NCBI RefSeq assembly: GCF_943736995.1
Contig: NZ_OX031157.1
Span: forward strand, 124,001 to 188,000
Direction of reading: 5' to 3'
DNA from: Sporosarcina sp. Marseille-Q4943
Lineage (GTDB): Bacteria > Bacillota > Bacilli > Bacillales_A > Planococcaceae
Length of the DNA: 64,000 nucleotides
Part shown: piece by piece, positions 7,393 to 17,064 of the stretch
How positions within the stretch are numbered: position 1 is the stretch's first letter
Layout of the letters: each line of letters begins with the position of its first letter
The notes under the pieces: generated by a model
Told to the model about the DNA's origin: nothing
What the model saw: the letters and a program-made list of their open reading frames with translations, nothing else
Database searches by the model: none
Program-made: the position numbers and the translations under genes

Positions 7393-8583
7393 TCATTTAA
7401 GTTCATCCAACAATTCCTCCACCTTCACTTGACCAAGATCTCCCTCTTTCCGCTTCCGAACGGAAACCATTTGCTGCTCGACTTCCTGGTCACCGACGAT
7501 CATCATGTAAGGAACTTTCTGCTTCTCCGACTCCCGTATCTTCAACCCCATTTTCTCAGCACGGTCATCCACTTTTACGCGGAACCCTTTTGCAGCAAGT
7601 TTCCTTTTCACCTCATTCGCATAGGAAACATGCTTATTGGAAATAGGAATGATTCTTACTTGTTCCGGGGCGAGCCATAAGGGGAATTCTCCCGCGTAAT
7701 GCTCAACAAGGATGGCAAGGAATCTCTCGACGGAACCGTAAATGGCGCGATGGATGATAATCGGGTATTCGGATTCATTTTGTTCATTAATATACCGACA
7801 ATTGAACTTTTCGGGCATTTGGAAATCCAGTTGAACTGTTCCGCACTGCCAGCTTCGCCCTAACGAATCCAATATGTGAAAGTCGATTTTCGGCCCGTAG
7901 AACGCTCCATCCCCTTCGTTTATCCGATAGGCCATACCTCTTTGTTTCAACACCTCTTCCAATGACTGTTCCGCTTCATTCCATAAATCGACGGACCCCA
8001 TATAATTTTCTGGCCTTGTCGATAATTCGACTTCATAGCTGAAACCGAACTCCGAATAGATGTCGTCAATCAAATCCAACACTCGATCAATTTCCCCTTC
8101 AATTTGGTCTTTCCGGACGAATAGATGCGCATCATCTTGTGTAAATGCACGAACACGTAATAGTCCATTCAATGATCCAGATAATTCATGACGATGTACT
8201 AATCCCAATTCAGCGTAGCGGATCGGCAATTCCCGGTAACTTCTCCGTTTATGATTAAATATAAGCATAGCACCTGGGCAATTCATCGGTTTCAAAGCAT
8301 ATTGCTGTTCATCCACGTCCGAGAAATACATGTTTTCATGGTAGTGATCCCAATGGCCGGATTGTTCCCACAGCTCCTGCTTCATCATGATCGGAGTCTT
8401 AATCTCCTCATACCCCGTCTCCTGATGCTTCCGTTTCCAAAACTGCTCTATCTCATTACGAACAATCATCCCTTTCGGCAAATAGGATGGCATGCCTGGC
8501 GCATCCTCTGACGACATGAACAATTCAAGCTCCTGGCCTAATTTTCGATGATTCCTTTTTTCAATATCCATTTGTCCTGACAT
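7393..8583 (-). CDS. Threonyl-tRNA synthetase, short form without TGS and editing domains
   Basis: 396 residues. The protein begins at NHRKLGQELELF, the entry to the class II catalytic core, and contains that core plus the C-terminal anticodon-binding domain (IIPISNKHVSYANEV onward). Motif 2 is VRAFTQDDAH and motif 3 RAIYGSVERFLAIL; the zinc ligands Cys102, His153 and His278 are all present, so charging should be intact. Normal bacterial ThrRS is about 640 residues and carries TGS and editing domains ahead of this core; they are absent here, not frameshifted, because AGGAGG sits directly before the ATG at 8583. The frame reads on upstream, but only through the T-box leader. Two T-box leaders control it. 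It is probably a second, non-proofreading ThrRS, with a full-length copy expected elsewhere. Confidence 0.93.
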   Translation of the reverse strand: MSGQMDIEKRNHRKLGQELELFMSSEDAPGMPSYLPKGMIVRNEIEQFWKRKHQETGYEEIKTPIMMKQELWEQSGHWDHYHENMYFSDVDEQQYALKPMNCPGAMLIFNHKRRSYRELPIRYAELGLVHRHELSGSLNGLLRVRAFTQDDAHLFVRKDQIEGEIDRVLDLIDDIYSEFGFSYEVELSTRPENYMGSVDLWNEAEQSLEEVLKQRGMAYRINEGDGAFYGPKIDFHILDSLGRSWQCGTVQLDFQMPEKFNCRYINEQNESEYPIIIHRAIYGSVERFLAILVEHYAGEFPLWLAPEQVRIIPISNKHVSYANEVKRKLAAKGFRVKVDDRAEKMGLKIRESEKQKVPYMMIVGDQEVEQQMVSVRKRKEGDLGQVKVEELLDELK

Positions 8584-8610
8584 TTCAATTCCTCCTATGT
8601 TGTTTAAAAA

Positions 8611-8850
8611 TAAAAAACCGCACTCCTCCCTAGTAAAGGGACGAATGCGGTCGTGGTGCCACCCTGATTCCGGCATGGTTACATCATGCGCGCTCAAACG
8701 ATATAACGGTCTCCCGATCGTAGTTTTCTGCAATAGCAGTCCTCTACGATAGCTCAAAGGCGGTAAATCATTTCTTCCGCTACAGGACTTCCAGCCATGG
8801 TCCTGTTCTCTGGCAAAGCTTCCGAAATGATTCATGTCCTTCTCAATGCT
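8611..8850 (-). promoter_or_regulatory. T-box riboswitch, threonine-specific, proximal copy
   Basis: On the minus strand, stem I is built from AAGG/CCTT and AATCATTT/AAATGATT helices with an AGAGA element above. The specifier ACC (8762-8764) lies in the internal loop and codes for Thr. The T-box core AGGGTGGCACCACG follows, then the terminator hairpin at 8617-8651 with a T-run. Uncharged tRNA-Thr should stabilise the antiterminator and allow transcription of the ThrRS gene 28 bp downstream. Confidence 0.93.
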
Positions 8851-8864
8851 TTTGTATGAAAATA

Positions 8865-9100
8865 AAAAAGCCGCATTCCTCCCTAGTAAAGGGACGAATG
8901 CGGTCGTGGTGCCACCCTGATTTCGCCATGTTTAAATATGGCGCTCAATCGATAACGGTCTCCCGATCATAGTTTTCCGCTAGCCGCAGTCCTCTATGAT
9001 AGCTCAAAGGTGGTTAATCATCTTTTCCGCTACAGGACTTTCAGCCGGGGTCCTGTTCTCTGGTAAAGCATTCGAAATGATTCATGTCCTTCTCAACGCT
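8865..9100 (-). promoter_or_regulatory. T-box riboswitch, threonine-specific, distal copy
   Basis: A second complete leader, very similar to the proximal copy, with the same stem I helices, AGAGA element, ACC specifier (9012-9014), T-box core and terminator hairpin at 8871-8903 followed by a T-run. It is transcribed first. Two leaders in series should tighten control, because a transcript must pass both terminators. Confidence 0.93.
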
Positions 9101-9126
9101 TGTTAATTGATAATTAATTTTATTGT

Positions 9127-9155
9127 ATTATATGCGACCATTCCGTCTATGTCAA
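9127..9155 (-). promoter_or_regulatory. Consensus sigma-A promoter of the T-box/thrS unit
   Basis: Perfect TTGACA (9150-9155), a 17-bp spacer and perfect TATAAT (9127-9132) on the minus strand, directly ahead of the distal T-box. Such a strong promoter fits an operon restrained by two attenuators. Confidence 0.92.
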
Positions 9156-9183
9156 TGGGGAATAATCCGATATCGTTTGTCGG

Positions 9184-11418
9184 TTAATAATACCGAAGAT
9201 TTCTTCCACTTTCAGCGATTGCATGCGCTAGCCGAATCGTTGACACCGCCAACTCTGCATACGTCACTTCACGCTTAGGATTGAACGCGTTTTGCTCCTC
9301 TTTTACCAAGCCTAGTGAATTTGCCAACGCTACATAACCTGCATTCGCAGATTGTACCTTGTCGGCGTCAGTAAAGCCTAATTTAAAGATGCTGCTATCT
9401 TTCGCAGCCTGCTCCAGACCTAAAACGCGGATCATCCAAACCGAAAGTTCTTCTCTTGTGATCGGCGAATCGACATCGAAGTTATTTCCTTCCGCTTTGA
9501 TGATCCCCAATTCAACCGCACGCTCAATTTGCTGATATAACGGATGTTTCGAATCGATATTGTCGAACGATTGGTTCATGTTTTCCTGTCCGAAGTAGTA
9601 ACCGCCACGATAGAAATAGGTGAGCGAGTTCATAACCGCTTTCAATGCTTCCCCTTTTGAAATGGCAGCATCGGGGTTAAAACTCTTTCCGTCTTTCACA
9701 TCCAACACTTTGGCGTTAATGAGATAATTGAGCTCCTCTTCCGCCCAAGGATGTGAAACGGTGACTGAATTTCTGCCGCTAAACAAGTTATTCCATTCTC
9801 CTGTATGAGCATCCACATAACCATACGGTTCCTCGTTAAATACAGGCAAATAGACGAGATCATAATGATTTTCCTTACCACTTTTCGCATGCTTCATATA
9901 TGTGAGCTTAAGGCTAAGCGCCTCTTCGATTAATGCTTTTGCCTCTTGTTCGGAAATTACGTCATCGCTCGATGGCCAGCTTTCCATCTCTTGATAATCA
10001 ACATTCAGACCGTTTAAAGAACCGTCAGCCGCTATCGATACATAAATCTGATCTCCATTGACGATAATCCCGTTTACGACTCTTGGGAATGTGAAATGAT
10101 ACGAACCTACTCGTTCGTCAACATAAGGTTCTCCTACAGGCATTGCATAGTTATGCAAATAGGAAGGGACCCATTCCTTTAGTAACTTCACAGCTTGGTT
10201 AAGTGCCTCCTGTTGGGAAAGGCCATCCTCGTTTTTAGAATCCTCTCCGAAGTCCGATAGCAGGTGATCCTTCATATTGTGGTAGTTGACAATTTCGCCT
10301 GTATATTTATTGATTTCTAAACTTGATCCACTTCCTCCATTTCTATACTGATACATATATTGGACTGAAATAACTGGCATTCCATTGTAGTTTTCTCTTT
10401 CCTGAACTGACTCGATCGTTAATTTTATTTTATCAGAATCAATCGCAAGTAATTGTTCGGCGATCTTCTTCGCTTCTTCTACTGTGATTCCGTCCTGTTT
10501 TGCCGGGAGTGGATTTGCTGCAATCTTTTCAATTTTTGTCTTACCTGGAAATTCTGACGTGTAACCATTTGCAGTCATCCACTTCCCTGTTGCCGCTTCA
10601 ACGCCTTGCAATGTTGCAGACGGTCGGTAGACAAGCTCTACAGTGCGGTCGCTCGTTTGGTAATCGTAGTTAATTTGATAATTCAATTCTACAGAAAGAT
10701 TTTCTTTTACTTTCTTTACTAACTCATTCTTGTCTTTTACTTGTGTAATATCGTCAAAGGTGGATGATGTAGCTTGTGGAGACATCTTTTGAAAACCAAC
10801 GATTTCACCATTCCCTAGAACAGATACATCCAATCTTTGGTCAGCAATCGAGACCTGATTTTTTGTACGAGCAAAAGTAAATGTGTAACGAATCGGCTCT
10901 GTTAAGATCTGTTGTGGATAATAGTTGAAAGTGTTCATTTCTAATTGATAGTCTTTTTCGTCAAGAAACTTCTTCATAAAATCTTCTGCTACTTTTTTTG
11001 CTTCTTCTTTTGAGACTTTTGGAGGGAACAGAGCATCCTTCACATTAGAAGGTTGATAGGAAAAATACTCAATTTCCGGTTCCTCTCCAACAAAACCTAC
11101 ATTCCCGTATACCTGCTTCCCATTAATGGTCTTTGTAAAAAATAGATCATGCCGTATCGTGTCATCTTCCGGATAAATATGCGAACTTCTCACTTGGAAA
11201 TCATTATTTGTTAAAAAGTCAAACTGACTCGGGAACATTTCCCGAAACTTCTTGATCAAATCTTCTTTCGTGACGATAATATCAGTGGCAGCGACTTGGA
11301 TTCGTACTTTTTCAGGTTGTCCATTTACTGCAGATGAAGCATCTGCTAGCGATGAAAACATGCCAAGAGACAAAACAGATGAGGTTAAAATCATACCTAC
11401 TTTTTTAAATCTCGCCAT
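9184..11418 (-). CDS. YcdB/YcdC-repeat surface protein with three SLH domains, copy 1
   Basis: 744 residues. A signal peptide (LTSSVLSLGMFSSLADASS) is followed by a long region of PepSY-like YcdB/YcdC repeats with KEEAKKVAEDFM and VEEAKKIAEQLL helices. Three S-layer homology domains lie near 555-600, 619-670 and 681-735; the second carries PITREEL, the usual cell-wall polymer-binding motif. It should be exported and bound non-covalently to the wall. The second ATG of an ATGATG pair is chosen because it aligns with copy 2 and fits the GGGGG site. It is a close tandem paralogue of 11667-13898. The role of YcdB repeats is not established. Confidence 0.88.
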   Translation of the reverse strand: MARFKKVGMILTSSVLSLGMFSSLADASSAVNGQPEKVRIQVAATDIIVTKEDLIKKFREMFPSQFDFLTNNDFQVRSSHIYPEDDTIRHDLFFTKTINGKQVYGNVGFVGEEPEIEYFSYQPSNVKDALFPPKVSKEEAKKVAEDFMKKFLDEKDYQLEMNTFNYYPQQILTEPIRYTFTFARTKNQVSIADQRLDVSVLGNGEIVGFQKMSPQATSSTFDDITQVKDKNELVKKVKENLSVELNYQINYDYQTSDRTVELVYRPSATLQGVEAATGKWMTANGYTSEFPGKTKIEKIAANPLPAKQDGITVEEAKKIAEQLLAIDSDKIKLTIESVQERENYNGMPVISVQYMYQYRNGGSGSSLEINKYTGEIVNYHNMKDHLLSDFGEDSKNEDGLSQQEALNQAVKLLKEWVPSYLHNYAMPVGEPYVDERVGSYHFTFPRVVNGIIVNGDQIYVSIAADGSLNGLNVDYQEMESWPSSDDVISEQEAKALIEEALSLKLTYMKHAKSGKENHYDLVYLPVFNEEPYGYVDAHTGEWNNLFSGRNSVTVSHPWAEEELNYLINAKVLDVKDGKSFNPDAAISKGEALKAVMNSLTYFYRGGYYFGQENMNQSFDNIDSKHPLYQQIERAVELGIIKAEGNNFDVDSPITREELSVWMIRVLGLEQAAKDSSIFKLGFTDADKVQSANAGYVALANSLGLVKEEQNAFNPKREVTYAELAVSTIRLAHAIAESGRNLRYY

Positions 11419-11538
11419 CATAATCCCCCTAAGTTTGTGTAATGTTGGAATCTTTTTTATTTAGCCCTCCACTTCCTATATTTTGCAATTCATATTCTTT
11501 AAAATTACAAAATATATAAATTATTAATAATTATGTAT

Positions 11539-11567
11539 ATTGTATCTGTTAAATCCTGTTATGTAAA
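11539..11567 (-). promoter_or_regulatory. Predicted sigma-A promoter for SLH protein copy 1
   Basis: TTTACA (11562-11567), a 17-bp spacer and TACAAT (11539-11544) on the minus strand. This gives a leader of about 110 nt in an AT-rich region with no other feature I could find. Confidence 0.65.
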
Positions 11568-11593
11568 GTCAAATTATGTATTTTATGAAGGCG

Positions 11594-11632
11594 TAAAAAA
11601 CCGCATTCCTCCCAATATAGGGAAGAATGCGG
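11594..11632 (-). terminator. Terminator nearly identical to the T-box terminators, without the T-box
   Basis: The 13-bp stem CCGCATTCTTCCC/GGGAGGAATGCGG (one mismatch) is followed by TTTTTT. The distal T-box terminator stem differs by one base, with a different loop. It lies 34 bp after the stop of SLH protein copy 2, but no T-box core or stem I is visible upstream of it. Confidence 0.9.
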
Positions 11633-11666
11633 TCCTACCGACACTCAATTTCAGATTACCTATTGA

Positions 11667-13898
11667 CTAATACCGCAACCCTCTTCCATTTTCAGCAATT
11701 GCATGAGCAAGTCGAATCGTTGACACTGCCAATTCTGCATAGGACACTTCACGATTAGGGTTGAACCTGTTTTGCTCTTCCTTTAATAAACCTAACGAGT
11801 TTGCTATAGCTACATAACCTGTATTTTTGGATTGAACCTTATCTGCGTCTGCAAAACCAAGCTTGAAAATATTGCTATCCTTTGCTGCCTGCTCTAGCCC
11901 CAACACCCGGATCATCCAAACCGATAGTTCTTCCCTTGTGACTGGTGCATCGACATCGAAGTTCTTTCCATCCGCATTAATGATACCTGCTTCAACCGCA
12001 CGTTCAATCTCCTGATATAACGGGTGTTTTGGATCTATATTATCAAATGTTTGGTTCAATTCTTCCTGGCCGAAGTAATATCCGCCATAATAGAAATAGG
12101 TGAGTGAGTTCATGAGCACTTTCAATGCTTCCCCTTTTGAAATGGCAGCATCACCGTTAAAGCTTTTAGTATCCTTCACATCCAACACTTTGGCGTTAAT
12201 GAGATAATTGAGCTCTTCTTCTGCCCAAGCATGTGATACGGTTATTGAATCTTTTCCATTAAACGGGTTATTCCATTCCCCTGTATCGGCATTCAAATAA
12301 CTAAATGGGTCATCGTTGAATACTGGTACATAGACGAGGTCATAATGATTTTCTTTTTCACTTTTCGCATGTTTCATATACGTAAGCCTCAGGTTAAGCG
12401 CCTCTTCCAAAATCTTTTTAGCCTCTTGCTCGGAAATAACACCGTCGCTCGATGGCCAGTTTTCGATTTCTTGATAATTGACACTCAAGCTGTTTAAAGA
12501 ACCGTCAGCCGCTATCCCGACATGAATTTGATCGCCATTGACGACAATTCCATTTACAACTCTAGGGAAGGAAAACTGATACGTACCCAATACTTCGTCA
12601 AAATAAGGTTCTTCTATCGGCATCGCATAGTTATGAAGATAGGAAGGGACCCATTGTTTCAAATGCTTAACAGCTTGGCTGAGTGCCTCTTGTTTGGAAA
12701 GGCTTTTCTCTTTTTTAGGATTCTCTCCAATTTCCTTCATCAGGTGATCTTTCATATTATAGTAGTGAATAATTTCACCTGTATTTTTATTGAGTTCTAA
12801 ACTTCCTCCTGATCCGCCATTTGCATACTGATACATGTATTGTACGTAAATGACTGGAACCCCATTATAGTTCTCCATTTCATGAATTGACTCGATCCTT
12901 AATGTAACTTTTTCAGAATCGACAGCAAGAAATTGTTCGGCAATCTTTTTCGCTTCTTCTACAGTAATTCCATCCTGCTTTGCAGGAATCGGATTTGCTG
13001 TGATCTTTTCAATTTTCGTCTTGCTCGGAAGGTCTGCTGAGTAGCCGTTTGCAGTCATCCACTTCCCTGTTGCCGCTTCAATTCCTTGCAATTTTGCCGT
13101 TGGCCGATATACGAGCTGTACGTTGCGGTCGCTTGTTCGGTAATCGTAGTTGATTTGATAATTCAATTCTACAGACAGATTATCTTTTACTTTCTTCACC
13201 ATTTCATTCTTTTCTTTAATTTTTGTGGCATCATCAAAGGTCGATGATTTGGAACGTGAGGACATCTTATAAAAACTTACGACTTCACCGTTGCCTAAAA
13301 CGGATACTTCCATTCTTTGATCGGCGATGGAAATTTTGTTTTCCGTACGTGTGTATGAAAATGAGTAGCGCACCGGCTCTGTTAAAATCTGTTGCGGATA
13401 ATAGTTGAACGTATCCGTTTCTAACTGATACTCTTTTCCGTCAAGAAATTTTTTCATGAAATCTTCTGCTATTTTTTTTGCTTCCTCTTTTGATACCTTT
13501 GCCGGGAATAAAGCATCCGTGACGTTAGGAGGCTGATAGGAAAAGTACTCAATGTCCAATTCCTCGCCGACAAACCCTATATTCCCATATACCCGCTTGC
13601 CATTAATGGTTTTGGTAAAATATAAATCATGCCGCACCGTTTCGTCCTCAGGGAAAATATGCGCACTGCTCATTTGAAAATCACTGTTCGTCAAGAAATC
13701 AAATTGATTGGGGAACATCTTCCGAAACTTATTGATCAATTGATCTTTCGTGATGGCAGTATCAGTGGAAGCGACTTGGATTCGTACTTTTTCTGGTTGT
13801 CCATTCTCTGAAGTTGAAGCATTGACCATTGATGAAAACATGCCAAAAGACAATACAGAAGAGGTGACAATCAAACCTAGTTTTTTGATTTTCGCCAA
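11667..13898 (-). CDS. YcdB/YcdC-repeat surface protein with three SLH domains, copy 2
   Basis: 743 residues with the same plan as the downstream copy: signal peptide (SSVLSFGMFSSMVNAST), YcdB/YcdC repeats and three C-terminal SLH domains, the second with PVTREEL. The two proteins are highly similar from end to end, so this is a tandem duplication. A TTG at 13898 is the likely start: TAGGAGG lies just upstream and TTG-GCG aligns with ATG-GCG in copy 1. The in-frame ATG at 13919 would place the ribosome-binding site inside the gene. It is predicted to be wall-bound; the function is unknown. Confidence 0.87.
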   Translation of the reverse strand: MAKIKKLGLIVTSSVLSFGMFSSMVNASTSENGQPEKVRIQVASTDTAITKDQLINKFRKMFPNQFDFLTNSDFQMSSAHIFPEDETVRHDLYFTKTINGKRVYGNIGFVGEELDIEYFSYQPPNVTDALFPAKVSKEEAKKIAEDFMKKFLDGKEYQLETDTFNYYPQQILTEPVRYSFSYTRTENKISIADQRMEVSVLGNGEVVSFYKMSSRSKSSTFDDATKIKEKNEMVKKVKDNLSVELNYQINYDYRTSDRNVQLVYRPTAKLQGIEAATGKWMTANGYSADLPSKTKIEKITANPIPAKQDGITVEEAKKIAEQFLAVDSEKVTLRIESIHEMENYNGVPVIYVQYMYQYANGGSGGSLELNKNTGEIIHYYNMKDHLMKEIGENPKKEKSLSKQEALSQAVKHLKQWVPSYLHNYAMPIEEPYFDEVLGTYQFSFPRVVNGIVVNGDQIHVGIAADGSLNSLSVNYQEIENWPSSDGVISEQEAKKILEEALNLRLTYMKHAKSEKENHYDLVYVPVFNDDPFSYLNADTGEWNNPFNGKDSITVSHAWAEEELNYLINAKVLDVKDTKSFNGDAAISKGEALKVLMNSLTYFYYGGYYFGQEELNQTFDNIDPKHPLYQEIERAVEAGIINADGKNFDVDAPVTREELSVWMIRVLGLEQAAKDSNIFKLGFADADKVQSKNTGYVAIANSLGLLKEEQNRFNPNREVSYAELAVSTIRLAHAIAENGRGLRY

Positions 13899-14029
13899 AA
13901 TAATCCTCCTAAAATTCATATATTTGTACGTTTGTAAGCAATCTTTAGATTATATGATTGTCCGTCGAAGAATAGAACGAGATGAAGTTTCATTGCAATA
14001 AAGAGCATCTTGAGTAAAGATTAATACAC

Positions 14030-14058
14030 AAAAAAAACGCCCGATTTTCTCGGGCGCC
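14030..14058 (-). terminator. Terminator of the aconitase gene
   Basis: The stem GCGCCCGA/TCGGGCG is followed by eight T on the minus strand, 14 bp after the aconitase stop codon. Confidence 0.93.
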
Positions 14059-14071
14059 TTTGTTGTTTCTA

Positions 14072-16786
14072 TTAGTTGTTTTTCATTTTATCACGAAGAA
14101 CCATTTGAAGGATTCCGCCGTGACGGTAGTAGTCGACTTCCACGTCAGAGTCGAAACGTGCCAACACGTCGAACTCTTTGACGGAGCCGTCTTTTGCAGT
14201 TGCTGTCACTTTTAGGATATCGCGTGGTTTTACGCCTTCCGCGATGTTTACGCTAATTTCCTCTTCGCCTGTGAGGCCAAGTGTTTCTGCACTTTCGCCA
14301 TTCAAGAATTGAAGTGGAAGAACACCCATCATGACAAGGTTTGAACGGTGAATACGCTCGTAGCTTTCCGCGATGACTGTTTTGATGCCAAGTAATGAAG
14401 TACCTTTAGCAGCCCAGTCACGTGAAGAGCCCATGCCGTAGTCTTTGCCTGCAAGGATTACTAGGCCTGTTCCATCTTCCTGATATCGCATAGCTGCGTC
14501 ATAAATCGGGCAGATTTCTTTTGTCGGCCAGTACGTTGTATAGCCGCCTTCAGTGCCTTTCGCAATTTGGTTACGGATACGGATATTCGCAAACGTACCG
14601 CGCATCATCACTTCATGGTTACCACGACGGGAACCGTAAGAGTTGAAGTAGCGTGGCTCTACGCCGTGTTCGCGCAAGTATTTACCAGCTGGCGTATCTT
14701 TACCGATCGCACCTGCAGGAGAAATATGGTCCGTTGTGATCGAATCGCCGAATTTACCGATGACACGAAGTCCGGAAAGAGCTTGAATATCAGCAGGCTC
14801 TTTGGATAGACCTTCGAAGAACGGCGGGTTTTGAATATATGTCGATTTTTCATCGAAATCGTACAACGAATCGTCTGTCGTTTCAATTGCGTTCCACGCT
14901 TCGTTTTCTGTGAATACACGAGCATACTCTTTACGGAATAGATCAGGTGTTACTGTCGCTTTTACGACTTCCTTCACTTCTTCCGAAGATGGCCAGATGT
15001 CTTTGAAGTATACATCTGTACCGTCTTTCGCTTTGCCGATCGGATCTTTTTCGAAGTCGATATCGACAGTTCCAGCTAGCGCATAAGCGACGACAAGTGG
15101 CGGTGAAGCCAAGTAGTTTGCTTTTACGAGCGGATGGATACGTCCTTCGAAGTTACGGTTACCGGATAGTACGGATGAAACTAACAGGTCGTTTGCAGTA
15201 ATCGTTTTTTCGATTTCAGGAAGAAGCGGACCGGAGTTTCCGATACATGTCGTACATCCGTAACCGACTGTGTTGAATCCGATTTGATCCAAGTATTTTG
15301 AGAGACCGGAGTCTTCCAAATAACCTGTTACGACTTTTGAACCTGGCGCCAGTGACGTTTTCACGTATGCAGGAGGTGTAAGCCCTTTTTCGACAGCTTT
15401 CTTCGCAACAAGACCCGCACCTAACATAACGTAAGGGTTGGACGTGTTTGTACAAGAAGTGATTGCTGCAATCGCAAGGTCACCTGTTTTCATGCCGACT
15501 GTACGGCCATCCGCGAACTCTACTGTTGCTTTCTTTTCAAATTCTTTCGGCGTCAATCCGAATCCTTGGTTCCCTTCCGGAGCCACGACGGAATCCTTGA
15601 ATGAACGCTGTAAGTCCGAAAGCGGAATCAAATCTTGAGGACGTTTCGGTCCAGCGAGGTTTGCTTCAATTTTCGTAAGATCGATTTCAATAACTTCTGT
15701 GTATGTCGGATCTTCTTTATCCGGAGTGAAGAACATGTCGTTCTCTTCAAGATATTTCTTAACGACTTGGATATGTTCTTCTTCACGTCCAGTTAAGCGC
15801 ATGTAATCAAGTGATTCTTCATCAACTGGGAAGAAGCCGCAAGTAGCACCGTATTCAGGCGCCATGTTTGCAATCGTTGCACGGTCCGCAAGAGGTAATT
15901 TGGAAACTCCAGGTCCGAAGAACTCGACGAATTTACCGACTACGCCATGCGCACGAAGTGTTTGTGTCACTTTAAGTGCAAGGTCAGTCGCTGTCGTTCC
16001 GTTTGGTAGCTCTCCAACGAGTTTTACACCGATAACTTCAGGAATTGGGAAGTATGAAGGCTGCCCAAGCATTCCAGCTTCAGCTTCGATACCGCCAACG
16101 CCCCATCCTAGAACACCGATTCCATTGATCATCGTCGTATGGGAGTCCGTACCGACAAGTGTATCTGGATATGTTTCAAATGTGCCGTCTTCGTTTTCCA
16201 CTTCATGGACAACAGCAGCAAGGTACTCAAGGTTGACTTGGTGAACGATACCTGTCGCAGGAGGGACAGCACGGTAGTTATCATAAGCTTTTTGTGCCCA
16301 GCTCAGGAATTGATAACGCTCAGCGTTACGTTCGAATTCAAGTTCCATGTTAAGGCGGAGTGCATCCTGTGTACCGTAGCGGTCAACTTGTACGGAGTGG
16401 TCGATAACGAGGTCCACCGGGATTTCAGGATTGATTTTATTTGGATCGCCGCCCATTTCAGCCATTGCTGAACGAAGTGATGCAAGGTCAACGACAACTG
16501 GTACTCCAGTGAAGTCTTGCAGTATGACACGGGAAGGTTTGAAAGGGACTTCTGCGTCCTTATCTGCATCCTTGCCCCATTTTGCCAAGTTTTCAACGTG
16601 TTCGTCTTTGATCACATAACCGTCATGTTGGCGCAGGACGGATTCAAGTAGCACTTTTACTGAATAAGGTAGTTTGGAAATATTCGCAATGCCAGCTTCT
16701 TCGAGGGCTTTTAGACGATAGTAGTTATACGTCTTGCCATTCAATTCGAATGATTGGCGGCTGTTGTGCAAATTGCTTTTTGCCAT
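14072..16786 (-). CDS. acnA: Aconitate hydratase A
   Basis: 904 residues, the usual length for the IRP1/AcnA type (909 in B. subtilis CitB). It interconverts citrate and isocitrate in the TCA cycle through a 4Fe-4S cluster. Cluster cysteines are seen in SCTNTSN and in [31 protein letters not shown] and the C-terminal swivel domain ([31 protein letters not shown]) are intact. The ATG at 16786 is set by AAAGGAGG; the open frame continues upstream only by chance. It is monocistronic, with its own terminator. The B. subtilis orthologue also binds mRNA when iron is low. A cre-like site lies upstream. Confidence 0.97.
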   Translation of the reverse strand: MAKSNLHNSRQSFELNGKTYNYYRLKALEEAGIANISKLPYSVKVLLESVLRQHDGYVIKDEHVENLAKWGKDADKDAEVPFKPSRVILQDFTGVPVVVDLASLRSAMAEMGGDPNKINPEIPVDLVIDHSVQVDRYGTQDALRLNMELEFERNAERYQFLSWAQKAYDNYRAVPPATGIVHQVNLEYLAAVVHEVENEDGTFETYPDTLVGTDSHTTMINGIGVLGWGVGGIEAEAGMLGQPSYFPIPEVIGVKLVGELPNGTTATDLALKVTQTLRAHGVVGKFVEFFGPGVSKLPLADRATIANMAPEYGATCGFFPVDEESLDYMRLTGREEEHIQVVKKYLEENDMFFTPDKEDPTYTEVIEIDLTKIEANLAGPKRPQDLIPLSDLQRSFKDSVVAPEGNQGFGLTPKEFEKKATVEFADGRTVGMKTGDLAIAAITSCTNTSNPYVMLGAGLVAKKAVEKGLTPPAYVKTSLAPGSKVVTGYLEDSGLSKYLDQIGFNTVGYGCTTCIGNSGPLLPEIEKTITANDLLVSSVLSGNRNFEGRIHPLVKANYLASPPLVVAYALAGTVDIDFEKDPIGKAKDGTDVYFKDIWPSSEEVKEVVKATVTPDLFRKEYARVFTENEAWNAIETTDDSLYDFDEKSTYIQNPPFFEGLSKEPADIQALSGLRVIGKFGDSITTDHISPAGAIGKDTPAGKYLREHGVEPRYFNSYGSRRGNHEVMMRGTFANIRIRNQIAKGTEGGYTTYWPTKEICPIYDAAMRYQEDGTGLVILAGKDYGMGSSRDWAAKGTSLLGIKTVIAESYERIHRSNLVMMGVLPLQFLNGESAETLGLTGEEEISVNIAEGVKPRDILKVTATAKDGSVKEFDVLARFDSDVEVDYYRHGGILQMVLRDKMKNN

Positions 16787-16820
16787 TGTTATTCCTCCTT
16801 TATCTATTGAAAAGGTTGTG

Positions 16821-16834
16821 TGTAAGCGTTTCTC
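16821..16834. promoter_or_regulatory. Candidate cre (CcpA) site upstream of aconitase
   Basis: TGTAAGCGTTTCTC matches the first eleven positions of the cre consensus TGWAARCGYTWNCW but not the last two informative ones. It sits 35 bp before the aconitase start. CcpA control of citB is known in B. subtilis. The rest of the 278-bp divergent region (16787-17064) shows no clear promoter. Confidence 0.4.
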
Positions 16835-17064
16835 TACTCCATCATAGTACAGCTTTGTTGATAAGTAAAATACATATAAATTATAGTCTTTCATAAGAAA
16901 ACATGATGACCATATGTATGAAGGCATAGAGAGTCCGCTCACTGCCAAGTATATTCTGAAAGACTTGTACGTGCAAAGTTTTAGATTCAAATGTTAGAAT
17001 TCTACTGAATTTTTTCTATATATATGGCATGATGAGTAGGAAGATATGTAAAGGGAGTGGGATT

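Noticed and set aside
8584..8835. Upstream extension of the ThrRS reading frame by 84 codons
   Set aside because: It translates the T-box leader; the AGGAGG site and core homology fix the start at 8583.
16787..16990. Upstream extension of the aconitase frame by 68 codons
   Set aside because: No ribosome-binding site at the upstream ATG; AAAGGAGG and family alignment fix the start at 16786.
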